Shown: positions 23,790 to 36,471, counted from the stretch's first letter. The stretch: DNA of 64,000 nucleotides from Pyrocephalus nanus (GCA_038380795.1 CM076259.1:25650977-25714976); one strand, 5' to 3'. Notes: generated by a model not told the origin, from the sequence alone. Made by a program: numbers and translations.

Positions 23790-26700
23790 CTGTGGAAAGA
23801 AGTCCCATCTATCCAGAAGCAGATTGGTACCACGCCCTGAAAGTGCCCCACAGGATGCCACTAATCTGTGGCCAAACAGCTCAGAGCTGATAAGTCCATT
23901 AGCTGTGCTCTGGAGATACGGTCCTGTCAGAATTGCTGTGATTCCTTATGCACAACAAATATGGCTCACACATCTGGAGGAACAGCTGTCATAAAGGAAA
24001 CAGGGTTCCCAGGCAGTCCTATGTCCCCTACTGGCACCTACAAGGCTGCCCTCCAGCCTTATGTGGAATATGAGGTATCCCAGCTGTCAGATATGTGCCT
24101 CTACCATTGCGTAGATACTGACTGGTAATTGATATGGCAACAGGCAACTGCAGGAACCTGGCAAAATAAGTCTTGGGACTGGTATCAAGGTGAGGTGAGT
24201 TGTCCATCTTACAGGCAGATGGATGGGCCTGTCCAGCTCATAAGATGGGTTTGCTCATGTGTAATGCTACAACACAAACCAGCATTCAGGTGTGTATTGT
24301 CATGGAGATATACTGCAAGGCACAGTCCCAGCTTGCCTCCACACCTGCTCATGTCACAGGCATTATTCTCTGTAAGTGAGGAAATAATCATCACTGCTTT
24401 ACACTTCCTTCCCCATTATCTCCCTCGTTTTCCAGACATATTTACACTGAGGAGTTGCTAAGGTCACTTCTGGCAGAGCATAGAGTCAAACCCAGGACTC
24501 CTCTGTAGCCAGATAAAATTTCAGCTACTTTGGCCTTCTGCATCACTGAGCTACAAAGATGTATGTGGCCCTGCCATATTCCATACAATAACCCAGGCAT
24601 CCCATCCACAATAGGCTACTGCTGCGGAGCAAGTGGTTATCTGCCACTAGCATATCCTGAATCACACAATTAAGAGCACTTTCTCCATCAGCTGAAACAG
24701 TAGGGGGTTTGTGCTCGTGAATATAGCAGGAAATCAACCCAGGATGTCTTAAGCTCAGACACAGGCCATTATAATCTATCAATTATATCACAACAAAACA
24801 CAAGTGCTCCACATGCCACTCACTTGTCTCACCTCTCAATTGCTGCTGTCATGCAGTGGCAGGCTTAACATTTGAATGAAATATCCAGAAAAAATTCCTG
24901 GAGGTGTGCTAACACCTGACATCCTGCTGTAAAGAAGCAAGGAGTTCTCTCTTCAGCAGGCAAAGATCATCACTTGTGGTCTGGCTGAGGGATTCACAGA
25001 TCTTGACTACCAAGTCAGAGCACCAAATGCCAGAAGAGCCAGTGGGCATTTCAAGGGTATGTGGTGGTTAGCCCCCTGCCACGCTCGCTCAGATGTGCCC
25101 TTCTCTCCTCCCTGCAGTATTTGGACACCTCTCAAGCCCTGCTTGCAGCCAAAGCTGAATCCAGTGCCGGGCAGAGGAGATGCCGTGGAAGAGCACCTGG
25201 AGAAGGATGCTTCAGAGCATGGTGGAAAAGTGTCTGCTGGTGGGAGCAGAGTGGTGGGGAGAATCAGATTCTTCAAACATAAAGAAGCTGGTGAGAAAGC
25301 TCTATCAGATTTCCCACAGCTGAGGCAACAGGGCTTAGTTGCACCTGTATTAGTATGAACAGCACAGGAGACGCTGGGGTTTGTGGAGCCAGCGCCGTTT
25401 TGGAAGGGAGGGCAAGGACACAGAGCTAACAAGCCTGCTGAGGTGTGGGGGGATTTTGTGTAGAGGCTTTTGTGTGCCTCAACATCATGCAATCCATCTG
25501 TGAGAGGTGGGAGCTCAGCGACTGCTGAGGTGACCCTCTGCAGAGCAGCTCTGTCTGGGGATGTATCCTAGCATGCATAATTTGTCCACAGCTCTGTGAC
25601 AGTAGAAACTGAGTACGCCTCAGGATGCCACCAATCCATTCAAACAATTGCCACAGCAAATCCTGGCTCTCAACACTGCTACAGGAGTGTCAGAGAACAT
25701 CTCAAACTCATGTCCCATAGGTACCTACTTCTTACCCTTACATTAAACAAATGCAAAACCCTGCCATGGACTGTGCCAGCCAGTTGTATGCTTCAGAGGG
25801 CACAAGTTCCTGGGCTCTCCTATCAACACTGAATAATTTTGCTGGCCATTTCTCATCCTCCTAAAGCTGAGCAATCTGCTAGAATAGAACATGCTCACAC
25901 ACACTCAGCTATTTGTCCCAGCCCTTGGCAGAGCCCGGGATACTTGCTAGAAGGCGTTCAGGAATTTTGCTGCCCAAAATGTGTTTGAGTTATGCGAGTT
26001 GCTCCTGGGTCAGTGGGGGCTGGGTGTGGAACAGCAGCTCTGTGAGTCACCAGGGGTCTGTGAGACCAGAAGGAAATGTCAGCACAGCCTTATTTAACTG
26101 CAGACTGTTGCGGTGCTCTGTACACAGATTCAGGATGTCTGTTCTGGTGGTATATATGAGAAAGCTTGGGAGTTGGCCATGTAAATTTGGACAGCTGACC
26201 TAGAACATAAACATGAGTTCAGGGACTCTTATAAAATGAGAAACTATGCTGTTAAGCAAGAAAATGTGCAACGTGTTAGTAAACACAGCTTACCCTAGAG
26301 ACTAGCTCTTGTCATTGCTTAAAAATGCTATGAAATCATGTATTCCCCTCCCAACCTTGGGCTAAACAATGGAAAGCAAGGGGTTTTAGTTTCCCTCCAT
26401 ACAAAGGTACAATGCCTGTCTTCAACCAGAGCTTTCATTCCCTAGGAGATGCTAAGCACCCTTGGCCCCACCGCAAAGGCTGGCAAACTGAGCACCTGAA
26501 AATATGGTTGTTGCATTAGGTGGTAAGTATGGAGAGTGTGTTTGACCTTAGATATCTATATTTGAACATGCTGGCCTTTAATTGCTGCAGCCAAGCTGCC
26601 CCAGTGGGTCAGGATTTATGCCAGACCTTTTACATGTAAGAAGAGGATAAATAGCTGTAAACAAAGCCAATGCAAAGGGAAAGGTCACTGCTTTCAACCT

Positions 26701-29390
26701 GGGTGAGAGAAAGCTTTTGGATTGGAAATGTTAGTGATAGGAAGCAAAGTGGATAAGAAGCTGTGATTGCAAAGCAAATGAGTTGTCCCGGGAGAAAGGA
26801 AACTGGGAGAGCTGGGTGGGCAAGCTCAGATGATGTACTCACTACTCTGGGCCAGTGCAGTGCTGCAGAGACCACTGAACTCTGTTAGATAGCAAGGCAA
26901 AGGAGGTGAAAGATGCCTTTTTAGCAGAACAACAACTGGAAGAGATGAGCAAAGCAAGCCTTGAGCAAAAAGAAAGGATGAAAGCACCATCAGAGGGCTT
27001 GGAAAGGAGACAGGCAGGTTACAGCTGAATGGCACAGATTTGGAGAGGTCTGCCTGGCTCTGAAAGGCCAAGGGGAAGGATAATTCACAGTGGAAGTGTG
27101 GCATCTTCTCAGATCCCATTTGGACAAACAATACTCACAATTTCATTAACTTTATCAGACTCCCACCTGTAGAATCGGAGTGTGGATCTGAATTTTTGAC
27201 TCTGTTTAAATCTTTATGCCCATGACTTCCCACAGCAAGAGGTGAACTGATCACTGAACCCAGATCTCCAGTATCTCCGGCATCTTTTACAAGCTTGTCT
27301 CTATCTTCATTTAGCAAGTATAAGGTCATCTGCTCCAGACAAAACATCTGGCTTGGCAGTTTTGGCTCCTGTGGGTACCTATCCCACTTTGGGGGGAGAA
27401 GCTCAACAGACAGGTGACACAGGCAGCTCTGCATACGTAGAGCCATGCTTTCTAACTCTGTGCCCATGCAAATCTGTACATCGTGTACACAGCATCTCTC
27501 TAGAAGCTCTGGGGCGGGGCTTTTAAAGGCCTCTCCTACCATCCCACTCCCCAGGAAATGCAAACCTGGGAATGGCATGACTCTGAGTTAGTGTGGAGCC
27601 TGGAAATGGCAAATTAACATCAGCTGTGAATTTACATACTTTTCACAGCCATTTATGGCCTTGTCTGAGCTTAAATAAAAGCCATGGTCCCTGGAAAACT
27701 TGGGCCTGTCTGTCAGTGAGGCATTCCAGAGAAAACATCACGTGTTCATTTCATGAAGTGAAATAAGATCTTTGTTCTGCATGCTTTCCCCTCCCCCCTC
27801 CCCTTTTTCTGAATGAGGCAGTTTTGTCCAGGGATTACAAGCCAATGTTCCAATCCCTCACAGACGTTTTCCATTATCAGAGCTGCCTCTTGTCCTCCAG
27901 ATCATTTTCCACAGGACTCCTGTAACTTGGGCTGGGAAACGAAGCCAGGAGCTCAGAAGAAAGGACACTATTCCAGGCTGCTGACAAGACTGAAAAATGC
28001 TGCAGGGTGTTGCCGGGACCACCCAGCCTGAAGCATCCTCAGCAGGGGAGCAGCTGAAAAAGATGCTAGTGGTGGGAGGAGGCTCAATGTACTGTACAGC
28101 CATTTAAACAGCTTGGTAGATTAACTTTGATGAGGTATAATCACATTGTGTGGAACTGACTATAGAGACTGGTGGTGGACAACTGTGATTGATGATTAAC
28201 TCCACAGTGTATAGCACAAAGGGCCTTTGTGTTGAACCCTTGAGACTTACTCATATTTTGTGAGACCTCTCTATTTTTGCCCCTGCTGTAGAGAACTACC
28301 AAATAGGGTTGGGAGAAGGGAGGAAAAATTCAAGGGAGGCTTTCTGTTTGGATTCTTCTTTTCCCTCCTCAAAGCATCATCCTTTGCTGGGGGGAGCCGC
28401 ATGTGTGGAGCTGGACCACTTACTGCAGAGACCTGAGCAGCTTCCTTCCTGCAAACAGAAACCAGCTACAGGAATGGCATCAGGTCTGCTCTGCAGACTC
28501 CCTGTTCCATTGAGCTCAGCTGTGGAGGAGGCCCCCAAGCTGGGAGGGCATATCTGAAGAATCCACAGAATCCCTTTCTGCATCCTCAAACAACTTTGCC
28601 ATTCTTGTCCTTGAGAGTTCTTTGCTGAAGTTTCTCTGACCATTGTGATCTCATCTGCCTTGAGAAGGAATATCTCCAATACCTTATTTCAAGTCTGCAA
28701 GAAAGTTAAGAAGCTACTTGGAGAGAACCATCCAGAAATTAGGTTCCCTACATGTCCCCATCCATCCAGTGCAGCTCTAGGAACTGAAATAAAGCTACAG
28801 CAGACATGTAAAAAAGGAGTGCTCGCAATCACATCTTACACTGCTGCAGGAAGGTTTGCAATGACTCCTCTGCCAGCACCCTAATCAGAAAGGAGTGAGG
28901 TTCTGCTGCTTCAAGAGAAAGGGCTGCCCTAGGACAATGTGGATCTGAGCAGAACTATTCTATTCCCAGTTGCTATATTTTGCATTTTATCAGGATGTTC
29001 TGGGAAGCAAAAAACACAGGTAGGCCTGGTTTCTAGGATCAGAGTTCATGACCCCTACTTTCTGGACCTAACCTTGTTTCAACTGGCTGGATGAATTTGA
29101 TTTATTGTCACTTTTAAGCCTCAAGATTTCAACAAAAGGATTAGAAAATTCCTTGTCTCTCTTTTTTTTTTTTTTTTTTTTTATTGCCATCCTAAGCCTA
29201 GCAGCATGTCTAATCAACTCCATATAAATGCTCCAAGCACTTGGTTAGATGGTGAAAGATGGGAGATAAACTGTTTCCTCGGCAGCTGTTTGCCAAGTTG
29301 AATTGACTATCAAAGTGAAGATGATGTGATCTGAGCACCTCTGCCAGGCTGGACCTCCATGAAGATTTGGGCTGTCCTGCAGAATCATGG
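23790..29390. other. Non-coding stretch, no gene recognised
   Basis: A possible minus-strand CORE-SINE relic lies at about 24,400-24,550 ('tcaaacccaggactcctctg'). A T21 tract lies at 29,162-29,182. Several frames of 100-160 aa occur at 25.0-25.5 and 27.1-27.6 kb, but they lack splice signals and overlap frames on the other strand. Confidence 0.4.
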
Positions 29391-29642
29391 AAATGCCAGC
29401 CTGGAAGGCATCTTGGTGGCTGTGTAGTTCACCCTCCTACCTGAAGCAGGGCTATTGCCAACACGCCTTTGGTTGGCCATGACTCTGTCTAGCCAAATCT
29501 TAAAAATCTCAGCAGATAGGGACTCCACCACCTCCCTGGGCACCTGTTGCAGTGCTGCACCGCTGTCACAGCAAATCCTTTAGTGTTCATCTGCCACCCC
29601 TAAACTTATTCTCACCCCTTCTTATGTCCCCAGACATGAGGT
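29391..29642 (-). mobile_element. CR1 LINE 3' fragment
   Basis: Reverse-orientation CR1. It starts with an 'agaatcatgg' terminal motif, then 'cagcctggaaggcatcttgg', the 'gactccaccacctccctggg' block, and further body to about 'cttatgtccccagacatgag'. It is moderately diverged. Confidence 0.75.
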
Positions 29643-32224
29643 TCCTCAACATCTGTATGGGTCTCCCTATGTGGGAGATCAGTGATCTGAAATGGAGCTG
29701 TTGATTGCTCTGAGAAATCTCCTGGACCCAGACAGATCTTGGCCATAGATGACTTGAGTCATTGGTGAAGTCACTCTGGCACTACATGCTATTTGACATC
29801 AGGAATTAGTTTGAAATACGCTATGGCTCCAAATTAGGAATTGTGATCATTATATAATTTTGTATTCAGACATTAATAGTGTAAGGTTGCTGCAAACCTA
29901 AAAATAATGTGAAATGCTGACTGAAAATGCATAACTAACTACATTAATTCTTGTCTACAAATTCTTTCACTTGCATTTCCTTCAATAATAGTGTGTCAAT
30001 AGGCATCCAACTGCACAGAGACACCTGCTCCTATTCTCCTTCTCTGATCAGGCAACAGTAGAAAAACCTGGCAAATTTAGCTAAGACTAATGGTCTACTT
30101 CAGCTACTTGATTCTGTCTCCCCTTTAGGGGGTAATATCTTGTTCATTCTTTTCTTCTTTCATATAATGTTGCAACTGTAAGTTAAACAAAGTTTAAAAA
30201 ACTTGGTAACATTGTTCAATCACAGCAAAGATCAGAGATTTCCCCCAGAGCTATGATGGTTTTTTTAGTCTGCTAAGAAATGCTGCAACTCTCAGCTGAG
30301 GCGGTACAGGGGCAGGGGGGGTCACAGATGATTTTGCTTCTGGGCAGAGATTCAGCTTCTGCAGTTCTCAGAAACTCCAGACTACGCAGATATCAAGACA
30401 GCAGAGGGCACACTGCAATCGCTGCAGGTACGCGTGGCTCGGGAGTAGCCCCTGGTTAGACCACACGACAAGCACACAGGGATATCTCCTGATGTATCTG
30501 TTCAGGGAAGAAGCAGAGTGTGCCACCCAGAGGAGACAGATGTGAGCCCAGAACCAGGGGAGGGAAGAGAAGAGGAAGTGGGGAGCAGTGGTGTCCTAGC
30601 TGAGGTGGCAGCACACAGGCTGGCACAGGCCATGTATATGGAGTTCCTGTGGAGCAACTGATGTGAGGGGGTCACTTGGGGTTTCACTGCAATGCAAGGG
30701 ACAATCTGAAATAACTTTCCACGTCCTGATGGTTCAAAGCATTTTAACTTGGCAAGAGTCTCATCTGTCCCATCTTTGAAAACAATAAACTAAAAAACAA
30801 CAACAACAAAGCCCACTCAAAAGCAACAAAATAGACCCTGACACTGTGATATCAGATGGATTACCACCCAGAACAATAGTGGGGCTGGAGTAATTTCCAA
30901 GAGGGAGAGAAAGAAGGCACAGACATTTTTTTGGAACTTACTGGACTCCATCTGAAAAAATATCTGCTACTTCACCACCACAACAGCCCTTTGGAGCATA
31001 TTCTGCAAAAGAAAAAACATTCCAACAGGCACATTCTTTTCTTTCCTTAGAAATCTGAGCATTGGTAGAGCCAACAAGACAACCCCTCTCTTACAGTGCA
31101 TTACAAAACCTTGCCCTGGCTGCCAAACATTCACCGTTTGTTTGTACTGAAATTTTCCATTCTTGCTCTCCGTCTCAGACATGTATTTCCTTTTAAGTTC
31201 TTACAGAAATAGCATCCCTGTGTTCTGAAAGGGGTCTTGGGAAAAGAATAGTTTTAACAGTGCAGATTTGTTTTTTCAGCCATTCCAAAAAGAAGTAGAA
31301 ATACAGGGAGCTGAAGCAAGAACGTTACATGAGAGAGAGAGGACCCATTCCCTTCATTTTTTTTCCTTTCAAATCCTCAGCTGACCTTATCAGACCCCTC
31401 AGGAAAATGTTTGAATTTATCAGCACAATACCACTCTTTCTGGACTACAGCAACTGGTTCCTGTGGCCAACTGTTAGAAATAACTAGTGGACTCTGGCTG
31501 AAAACTGGATCCTGCTTCCTTTGATTTTACAGAGGAGTTCACACTCCTAAAACTTGGCATTCCTTAAGCTAAAATAAAGAAGCTCTTCCCTCACACTTTC
31601 ACGACTTTCCCTTTTCTTGCAATACTTGCAGTGTTGTAGCAAGTCTATGAAATGTGGCAGGGTACATAAGTCAGGGAAAGATAACTTTTTTAATACGGTC
31701 TCATGAAAACCTGTTCAGATTTTGGGTTGAAGTACAAAATGTCACAAATTTCCGTTTCCCATCTGTGACTGGCATAGCACAGCTTGTGGTTCTGGCCACT
31801 TGCCACAAGTCCCTGACAGTTTTACTGCCATGTGTAAGTTCTGGCCCTGTGTCCCGCTCTACCTCTTTCCAGAGAGCTTTGGTTCAGCTGATCTATTGCC
31901 AGCTGAGAAGATGTGGCCAAATGTGATCCAGGTAAACTCTTTGATGACTGCTGTCTAGGCACATGCGTGTTTCTTCCTCACCAAATTAAGTGTTGGACTA
32001 CTAGAACATTGGGCCATAGTTTCCTTGTAGCCAACACAGGGTGGTGTGGACTGGATGACTGGACTACAAAGTCAATAAAAACCAGGCTGGACATGTGAAC
32101 TTGAAGGGTAAAGGTCAACATTCCAAAGTTTAATCAGAAGCCACTTTCGAGTAACATTTCTCTAGGGGTCAATGCAGGGATGAATACCATTTAAAATCCT
32201 CTTCTACAGAGGGAAAAGGAAGAA
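29643..32224. other. Non-coding stretch, no gene recognised
   Basis: Short overlapping frames only. A small (CAA)n run occurs near 30,795. Confidence 0.35.
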
Positions 32225-32815
32225 GAGAACACCTTGAAGAGCTCACAGATGTTACAAACCCAAAGTAGTGTTGAGTGTGCTGGAGGTCAGTGCTGCCATT
32301 CAGAAGAATCTGGAGAAGAGGGCTGGCAGAAGCCTCACAAAGTTCAACAGTGATAAGGGCAAAGTTTTGCACTTCTTTCCAGGGCAGGATGGCTGCTGAC
32401 TATCCAGAAAACACCTTTGCAGAAAAAGGCCTTAGGCTCCCAGAAAAATACTAGTTGAAGTCAGAAGTGCACTCAGCAGCCATGTATGCCAAGTGCATAC
32501 TGGACTGCACAAGCAAGAGAGCAAGTCAAAGGAATGGATTATTTCCCTTTATTCAATACTCACAAGGCTACATCTGGAGCACGAATTATATTGATATGCT
32601 GAGTGGGGTCCACCAAGAAAATCAGGAATCTGGAGTACTTAATGCATAAGGAGAGGCTGAGGAACTTGGGTTTGTTCCTACTGGAGAAATGAAGGTTGTG
32701 GGGGACCTACTTGCTGTCTTTGACGAAAGGGAGGGTTAAGGGAGAGTCATGGTCTTCACAGAGGTCCAAGGATGAGTGGCAAATGGATGTAGATCATGGC
32801 AAAGGAAATTCCACA
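32225..32815 (+). mobile_element. Degenerate CR1 LINE fragment
   Basis: Sense-orientation CR1 body with recognisable landmarks: 'agttcaacagtgataagggc' (CR1 'gttcaacaaggccaagtgc' region), a later 'catctggagcacgaattata' part, and 'ggagaggctgaggaacttgg' followed by 'ttcctactggagaaatgaag'. Many substitutions and indels are present. It covers a more 5' part of CR1 than the other copies here and contains no intact ORF. Confidence 0.65.
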
Positions 32816-33548
32816 ATTTATGATCTGGAATAATAAGTGCATATTCCCAGACTCATTTCTTTTGTATGACACCAATTCTTTGTCTGTGAACCTTCTTTCC
32901 CACCAACTCTGTCCTCTAAAACCAATACTTGAGACATCTGAGCCCTAACAGTTAAGTAACCCCACTGTCTGGGAGCTTAGCCTGTAAATACCTTAAATGT
33001 TCAAATTACATACCTTTGAAAACAACAGAAGTCCCACGAGATGCTGGTATTTTTGGTGAGCCTGGCACTTTTGGATGAGCCGGGACTGACTTGTATTTTG
33101 CAAATGCATATTGGACATGTTATTGGTTGGCCCACTTTTCAAATAAACTCTCTTTTCTCCTCCTTGCATGCTCTGGTTGGAGAACAAGGATGCACAGTCC
33201 TGATGGCCATCTCCCTTCCCTTGCAAAACTGTTGCATTTCTGTTATGATGGACCAAAAATCAGGTGACAACTTGGGCCAATGCAACATAGAATTTGGTGT
33301 TTAAAGGGAAGATAAAATCATTACCCCTTTATTTTCACACCTGTTGCAGATGACAAGCCATTCTTGATTCAGTACTTGTTTGTCCCCTTATGGAAATGTG
33401 GGAAATTTGGAGGTTTCATGCTGGACTTTCAGAGAAACAGATGAGTTGGCAAAGTTTTTCTTTTGTCTTTTACTCACTCTTTGGTTCTATCCGGGACACA
33501 TTTTACATTTTTTGGTCTGAAACCACAAGTTTCTTCTTTGAGTAAATA
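32816..33548. other. Non-coding stretch, no gene recognised
   Basis: Nothing recognisable. It is the flank between two CR1 fragments. Confidence 0.35.
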
Positions 33549-33665
33549 CAATCATTTAGGTTGGAAAAGATACTTAAGATCATCGAGTCCAACTGTAAAC
33601 TTAGCCAAGTCCCACAAAACCATGCGGCTAAATTGCAGTAGTCAGTCTCTGACACTTTTGATATC
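33549..33665 (-). mobile_element. CR1 LINE 3' end fragment
   Basis: Reverse-orientation CR1 3' end: 'ttaggttggaaaagatactt' then 'aagatcatcgagtccaactg', fading out before the provirus. The adjacent ERV lies 47 bp further on. Confidence 0.75.
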
Positions 33666-33753
33666 ATATTAAATGCCCAAAATCTTGAATTGCCTTAGGT
33701 GCTATTACCCTCTGTGATAAATTTGGACCACAAAGGATCAAATTCAATTAGAA

Positions 33754-33759
33754 TTTATT
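33754..33759 (-). terminator. LTR polyadenylation signal
   Basis: AATAAA in viral sense at the R/U5 region of the 3' LTR. It directly abuts the 41-bp segment shared with the 5' remnant. Confidence 0.75.
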
Positions 33760-33854
33760 GATTACAGCAAGTAGAATAGGAGCAAAAGCAGCGCTGGACG
33801 GCAGGGGAGTCTACGCTCTGCCAACTGCTGCAGTAAGCAGTTTAAACAGTCCCT

Positions 33855-33861
33855 TTTTATA
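33855..33861 (-). promoter_or_regulatory. LTR TATA box
   Basis: TATAAAA on the minus strand, about 100 bp upstream of the LTR polyadenylation signal, as expected for a U3 promoter with transcription starting about 25-30 bp downstream. Confidence 0.7.
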
Positions 33862-34014
33862 CATCTTTACTTCCGTGTTTGTGAAATAGTGGAGGTATTC
33901 TGCGCATGCTTCAGTTGTTGTTAGGGGGTCGTTTTCTGCCTCTCGGTGGTCGTGGTGGAGGCCGACGTAAGAAGTCTTCCTTCCTTGTCCCATAGTTGGC
34001 CCCTCATTCCTGGA

Positions 34015-34145
34015 CATCTGGTGGTTATCTTATCTTGCACAAGCTGTTGTTGGTTTCTGGGCATCTGGTGGTCATCTTATCTTGCACAAGGTGCTGCTGG
34101 TTTCTGAGCATCTGGTGGTCATCTTATCTTGCACAAGCTGCTGGT
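34015..34145 (-). repeat. Triplicated 47-bp U3 repeat (enhancer-like)
   Basis: Three head-to-tail copies start at 34,015, 34,062 and 34,109, the last incomplete (about 37 bp). The core 'catctggtggtcatcttatc' recurs with few changes. On the sense strand each copy contains a GATAAGA-type GATA motif and a CACCAGATG E-box-like sequence. Position in U3 upstream of the TATA box matches retroviral direct-repeat enhancers. Confidence 0.85.
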
Positions 34146-34250
34146 TTTAGTTTGCGTAAGAAATTTCATATCCTCTGTAGCTTGACCCTTTACATTGGGC
34201 TTAACATAAATCTTAATAAACAATACCGTAGTCTATAATTTCTCACAATT

Positions 34251-34268
34251 CCCCCTTTTTTTCTTTTC
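34251..34268 (-). promoter_or_regulatory. Polypurine tract
   Basis: GAAAAGAAAAAAAGGGGG in viral sense, separated by 3 nt from the TGTGAG start of the LTR. This is the plus-strand DNA primer site and fixes the LTR edge. Confidence 0.85.
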
Positions 34269-34285
34269 AATCATATTATTGTTTA

Positions 34286-35336
34286 TTAAACATAGCTTTC
34301 GTTCTCGGTGTTACAAGCAAACTTTTTCCCACAATCCCAACATTTATCATTGCATCCACAATGTAATACATCGCAATTACAATGATCATACTTTTCGTGT
34401 GTCATATCGCATTTACAGTAATTTTCATCTTCATTAATAGATACGCTCTTATATCCCGTTCTAGATTCTGTAGTTAAAATAAGCAGTTTAGCTATGTCAA
34501 AACGTTTTCTAATAAAGCGTAAAATATAGCGTAATATACAAGGCCCAAATATAAGTCCCAAAATCAACATAATAAACGGTTCTGCTAGAGCAGACAACAA
34601 AGTAGTTAACCAAGGTGAAGCATTAAACCAATTTTCATACGATGATTTGCCTCAGGTTCCCAATATCGAATACCCCACACTCTTCCTACTAACCAACTTT
34701 CATCTGTAGGTTTTTTACTTTCAATATGATGTGTCCACATAGACAGCTCCCTTTTAATCCTCCATCATAAGTATGTTTCGGTGGTGTACATCCCGAAGAT
34801 CCCCAGCTAACCTTCAAATATTCATCCTCAGATTTAATTTTCTAATCAGAAGCAATGGTTTCACATCCCCAATAGCCACAATAGAAATGTCCAGGATAAT
34901 TACAATATGATTTCCCAGGATTGGACACTGGACAAAAGTAATATCTTATGAGTCTCTGGCAGGATTGTATGGGGACTAATTCACACAGGTGTACTGGAAA
35001 GCTGGGCGCCCCAGGAGTAATGAGAGTTTGTATCACCCGACTTGTATCAAACTGTGTCAGCAACCATTTAAAGGGTTGATGGCTGATGCTGGACCCCTCG
35101 GCTGCTTTAACTATAGTAGGGGCAGATAGTAGTAAAATTATCCAAATATGGAGTGATGGTGGAACCCTCTGGGGAATACAAATCAATATATGTGTCAATT
35201 CCCGTCTATCCCTACTTGGAAGTGTATTTTGTCTCTCATGAGCACTTGCCAAGAGATCAGACGACTCACACTCCTGTTCCGACACGGCTCTGCTCCCACT
35301 GCCTACCACGTGGCCTGAGGTAGCAGGGTTATCCAT
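34286..35336 (-). pseudogene. env: Retroviral env remnant (surface N-terminus fused by deletion to transmembrane C-terminus)
   Basis: An ATG at 35,336 opens a 164-codon frame with a hydrophobic leader (IWIILLLSAPTIVKA) and then a cysteine-containing surface-subunit start including a CNYPGHFYC motif. The frame stops at 34,842. After about 240 bp of broken frames, a second frame (to 34,286) carries a membrane anchor (MLILGLIFGPCILRYIL) and a cysteine-rich tail. The rest of the surface subunit, the cleavage site and the transmembrane ectodomain are missing. The product cannot function as an envelope. Upstream context is the cysteine-rich frame at 35,754-36,116, and downstream is the polypurine tract. 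Confidence 0.8.
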
Positions 35337-35753
35337 CTTCTTCGCAGCAGTCGTGTTTCTTAGGGGCGAGTTTCAGTCTGTCATGAGGCTTCACAGTCCT
35401 CAGTTTCCACAGAGGGACTATACAGGCAGGTGTGCTACGTGAGAATATAAAACACTTGTAGGATTAGATTCAAGCGGGGATATTTGGTGTAGTGTGGGCT
35501 GCCCCTTCTAATAATTCCTCCACCCTTAGGGCCTATTCGTTTTCGGTCCCTTCCCTTTCTGGGGTAAATCCACCAACATTCCTTACTTGGAAAATAATCT
35601 GTTCAATTGGTTATGAAGTGAATGAAAGGTACAGGTGAGTTTCCTAGATACGCTATAAGGGGGAAGTACAGCTTTACAATATTGTACAAGTTAATATTCT
35701 CCAAAGAATTGCTCCCAATTGGAGGGGCTAAGACCGTGTTCTCTCAGATACTC

Positions 35754-36116
35754 CTATTCATCTTCAAATATTTTCCAAGATTGTGGAATTCCCAAACCCC
35801 TCCCACAGCGAATAGTAATTATTTCAACTTTTTCTAGTTCATATCCAGGCAGGAATCCACTTTTCCTCCAAACCATGCAGTGTATATGACAAAGTACAGA
35901 ATAACAAAACCACTTTACCTCACATTGCTGGCATTTACATTCTACCCAAGCATCATGTCTGTCGTAAGGATGACACAGGCAAGGTATAATCCAAAAATTG
36001 TGATGTGGCACTAGTATATCAGTTTCTACTTCACAGCAGAAAGGGAGAAATATAAGTTTACCAAGTATACAATATATATCAGAGCCTCCCGTTTGATGTG
36101 GGATTCTTCCTGTAAT
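35754..36116 (-). pseudogene. Cysteine-rich open frame between pol and env, unidentified
   Basis: A 120-codon frame, open from a stop at 36,117-36,119 to 35,754, with no ATG near its start. About ten cysteines and several His/Trp occur, clustered as ECKCQQCEVKWFC and in the SVLCHIHCMVW segment. It precedes env in the place where complex retroviruses carry accessory genes, which simple gammaretroviruses lack. It could be a displaced env or pol fragment, an exon of a spliced transcript, or a lineage-specific gene. The name is unknown. Confidence 0.45.
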
Positions 36117-36217
36117 TCACGGAGCACAATGAGTATATATTAAAGTATTGTCAGACAATATTTGAAACCATTGATATAAATCACGCTTCACAGTCCTATC
36201 GGCATTCATTCATTCCC

Positions 36218-36239
36218 TTTTTTTTTTTTTTTTTTTTTT
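36218..36239. repeat. T22 homopolymer (A22 in viral sense)
   Basis: Lies at the end of the integrase remnant, followed in viral sense by GGGAATG. Similar sense-A runs are T11 at 36,748-36,758, T19 at 37,158-37,176 and T18 at 38,597-38,614. Confidence 0.9.
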
Positions 36240-36470
36240 AGTATGAATTTGAGGCTTTCCGGAGTCCCTGCTACTTCCCAGTTGTCGTCTTTTAGAGGTC
36301 CTTTGATTCGTGAGGCATGCGTTCACCCCTATTTTGCAGTCCAGACAGCAGTTTCTGTAGTAATTAAAACAAGAAAAGGTCCTTCCCACGTGGGAGTGAG
36401 AGAGGCTTCTTTTCAGGTTGTTATTAACACCATGTCCTTTGGTTTCACAGAATGCATATGCATACTTTGA
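36240..36470 (-). pseudogene. pol: Retroviral pol: integrase C-terminal remnant
   Basis: In viral sense it reads PKDMVLITT, stop, KEASLTPTWEGPFLVLITT, ETAVWTAK, stop, and THASRIKGPL. This pattern is the integrase C-terminal SH3-like DNA-binding domain of gamma-type elements, with three in-frame stops. The catalytic core of integrase is absent. A deletion brings this piece directly next to the RT connection domain at 36,472. Confidence 0.75.
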
Positions 36471-36471
36471 G

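Larger units (their letters stand above)
33713..34247 (-). repeat. Complete 3' LTR of the provirus
   Basis: In viral orientation the LTR begins TGTGAGAAATT directly after the polypurine tract and ends AATTTATCACA, giving the inverted ends TGTGA/TCACA. Length is 535 bp. U3 carries three 47-bp repeats. A TATA box (33,855-33,861) and an AATAAA (33,754-33,759) define U3-R-U5, with a U5 of about 40 bp. Its last 41 bp are repeated exactly at 39,366-39,406. Confidence 0.9.

Noticed and set aside
25007..25492. 161-codon minus-strand frame
   Set aside because: Low-complexity Cys/Ser/Pro composition, open frames in several registers, and no splice or promoter signals.
27135..27578. 147-codon minus-strand frame
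   Set aside because: Covers a stretch resembling an old CORE-SINE remnant ('gaacccagatctcc'). No domain recognised.
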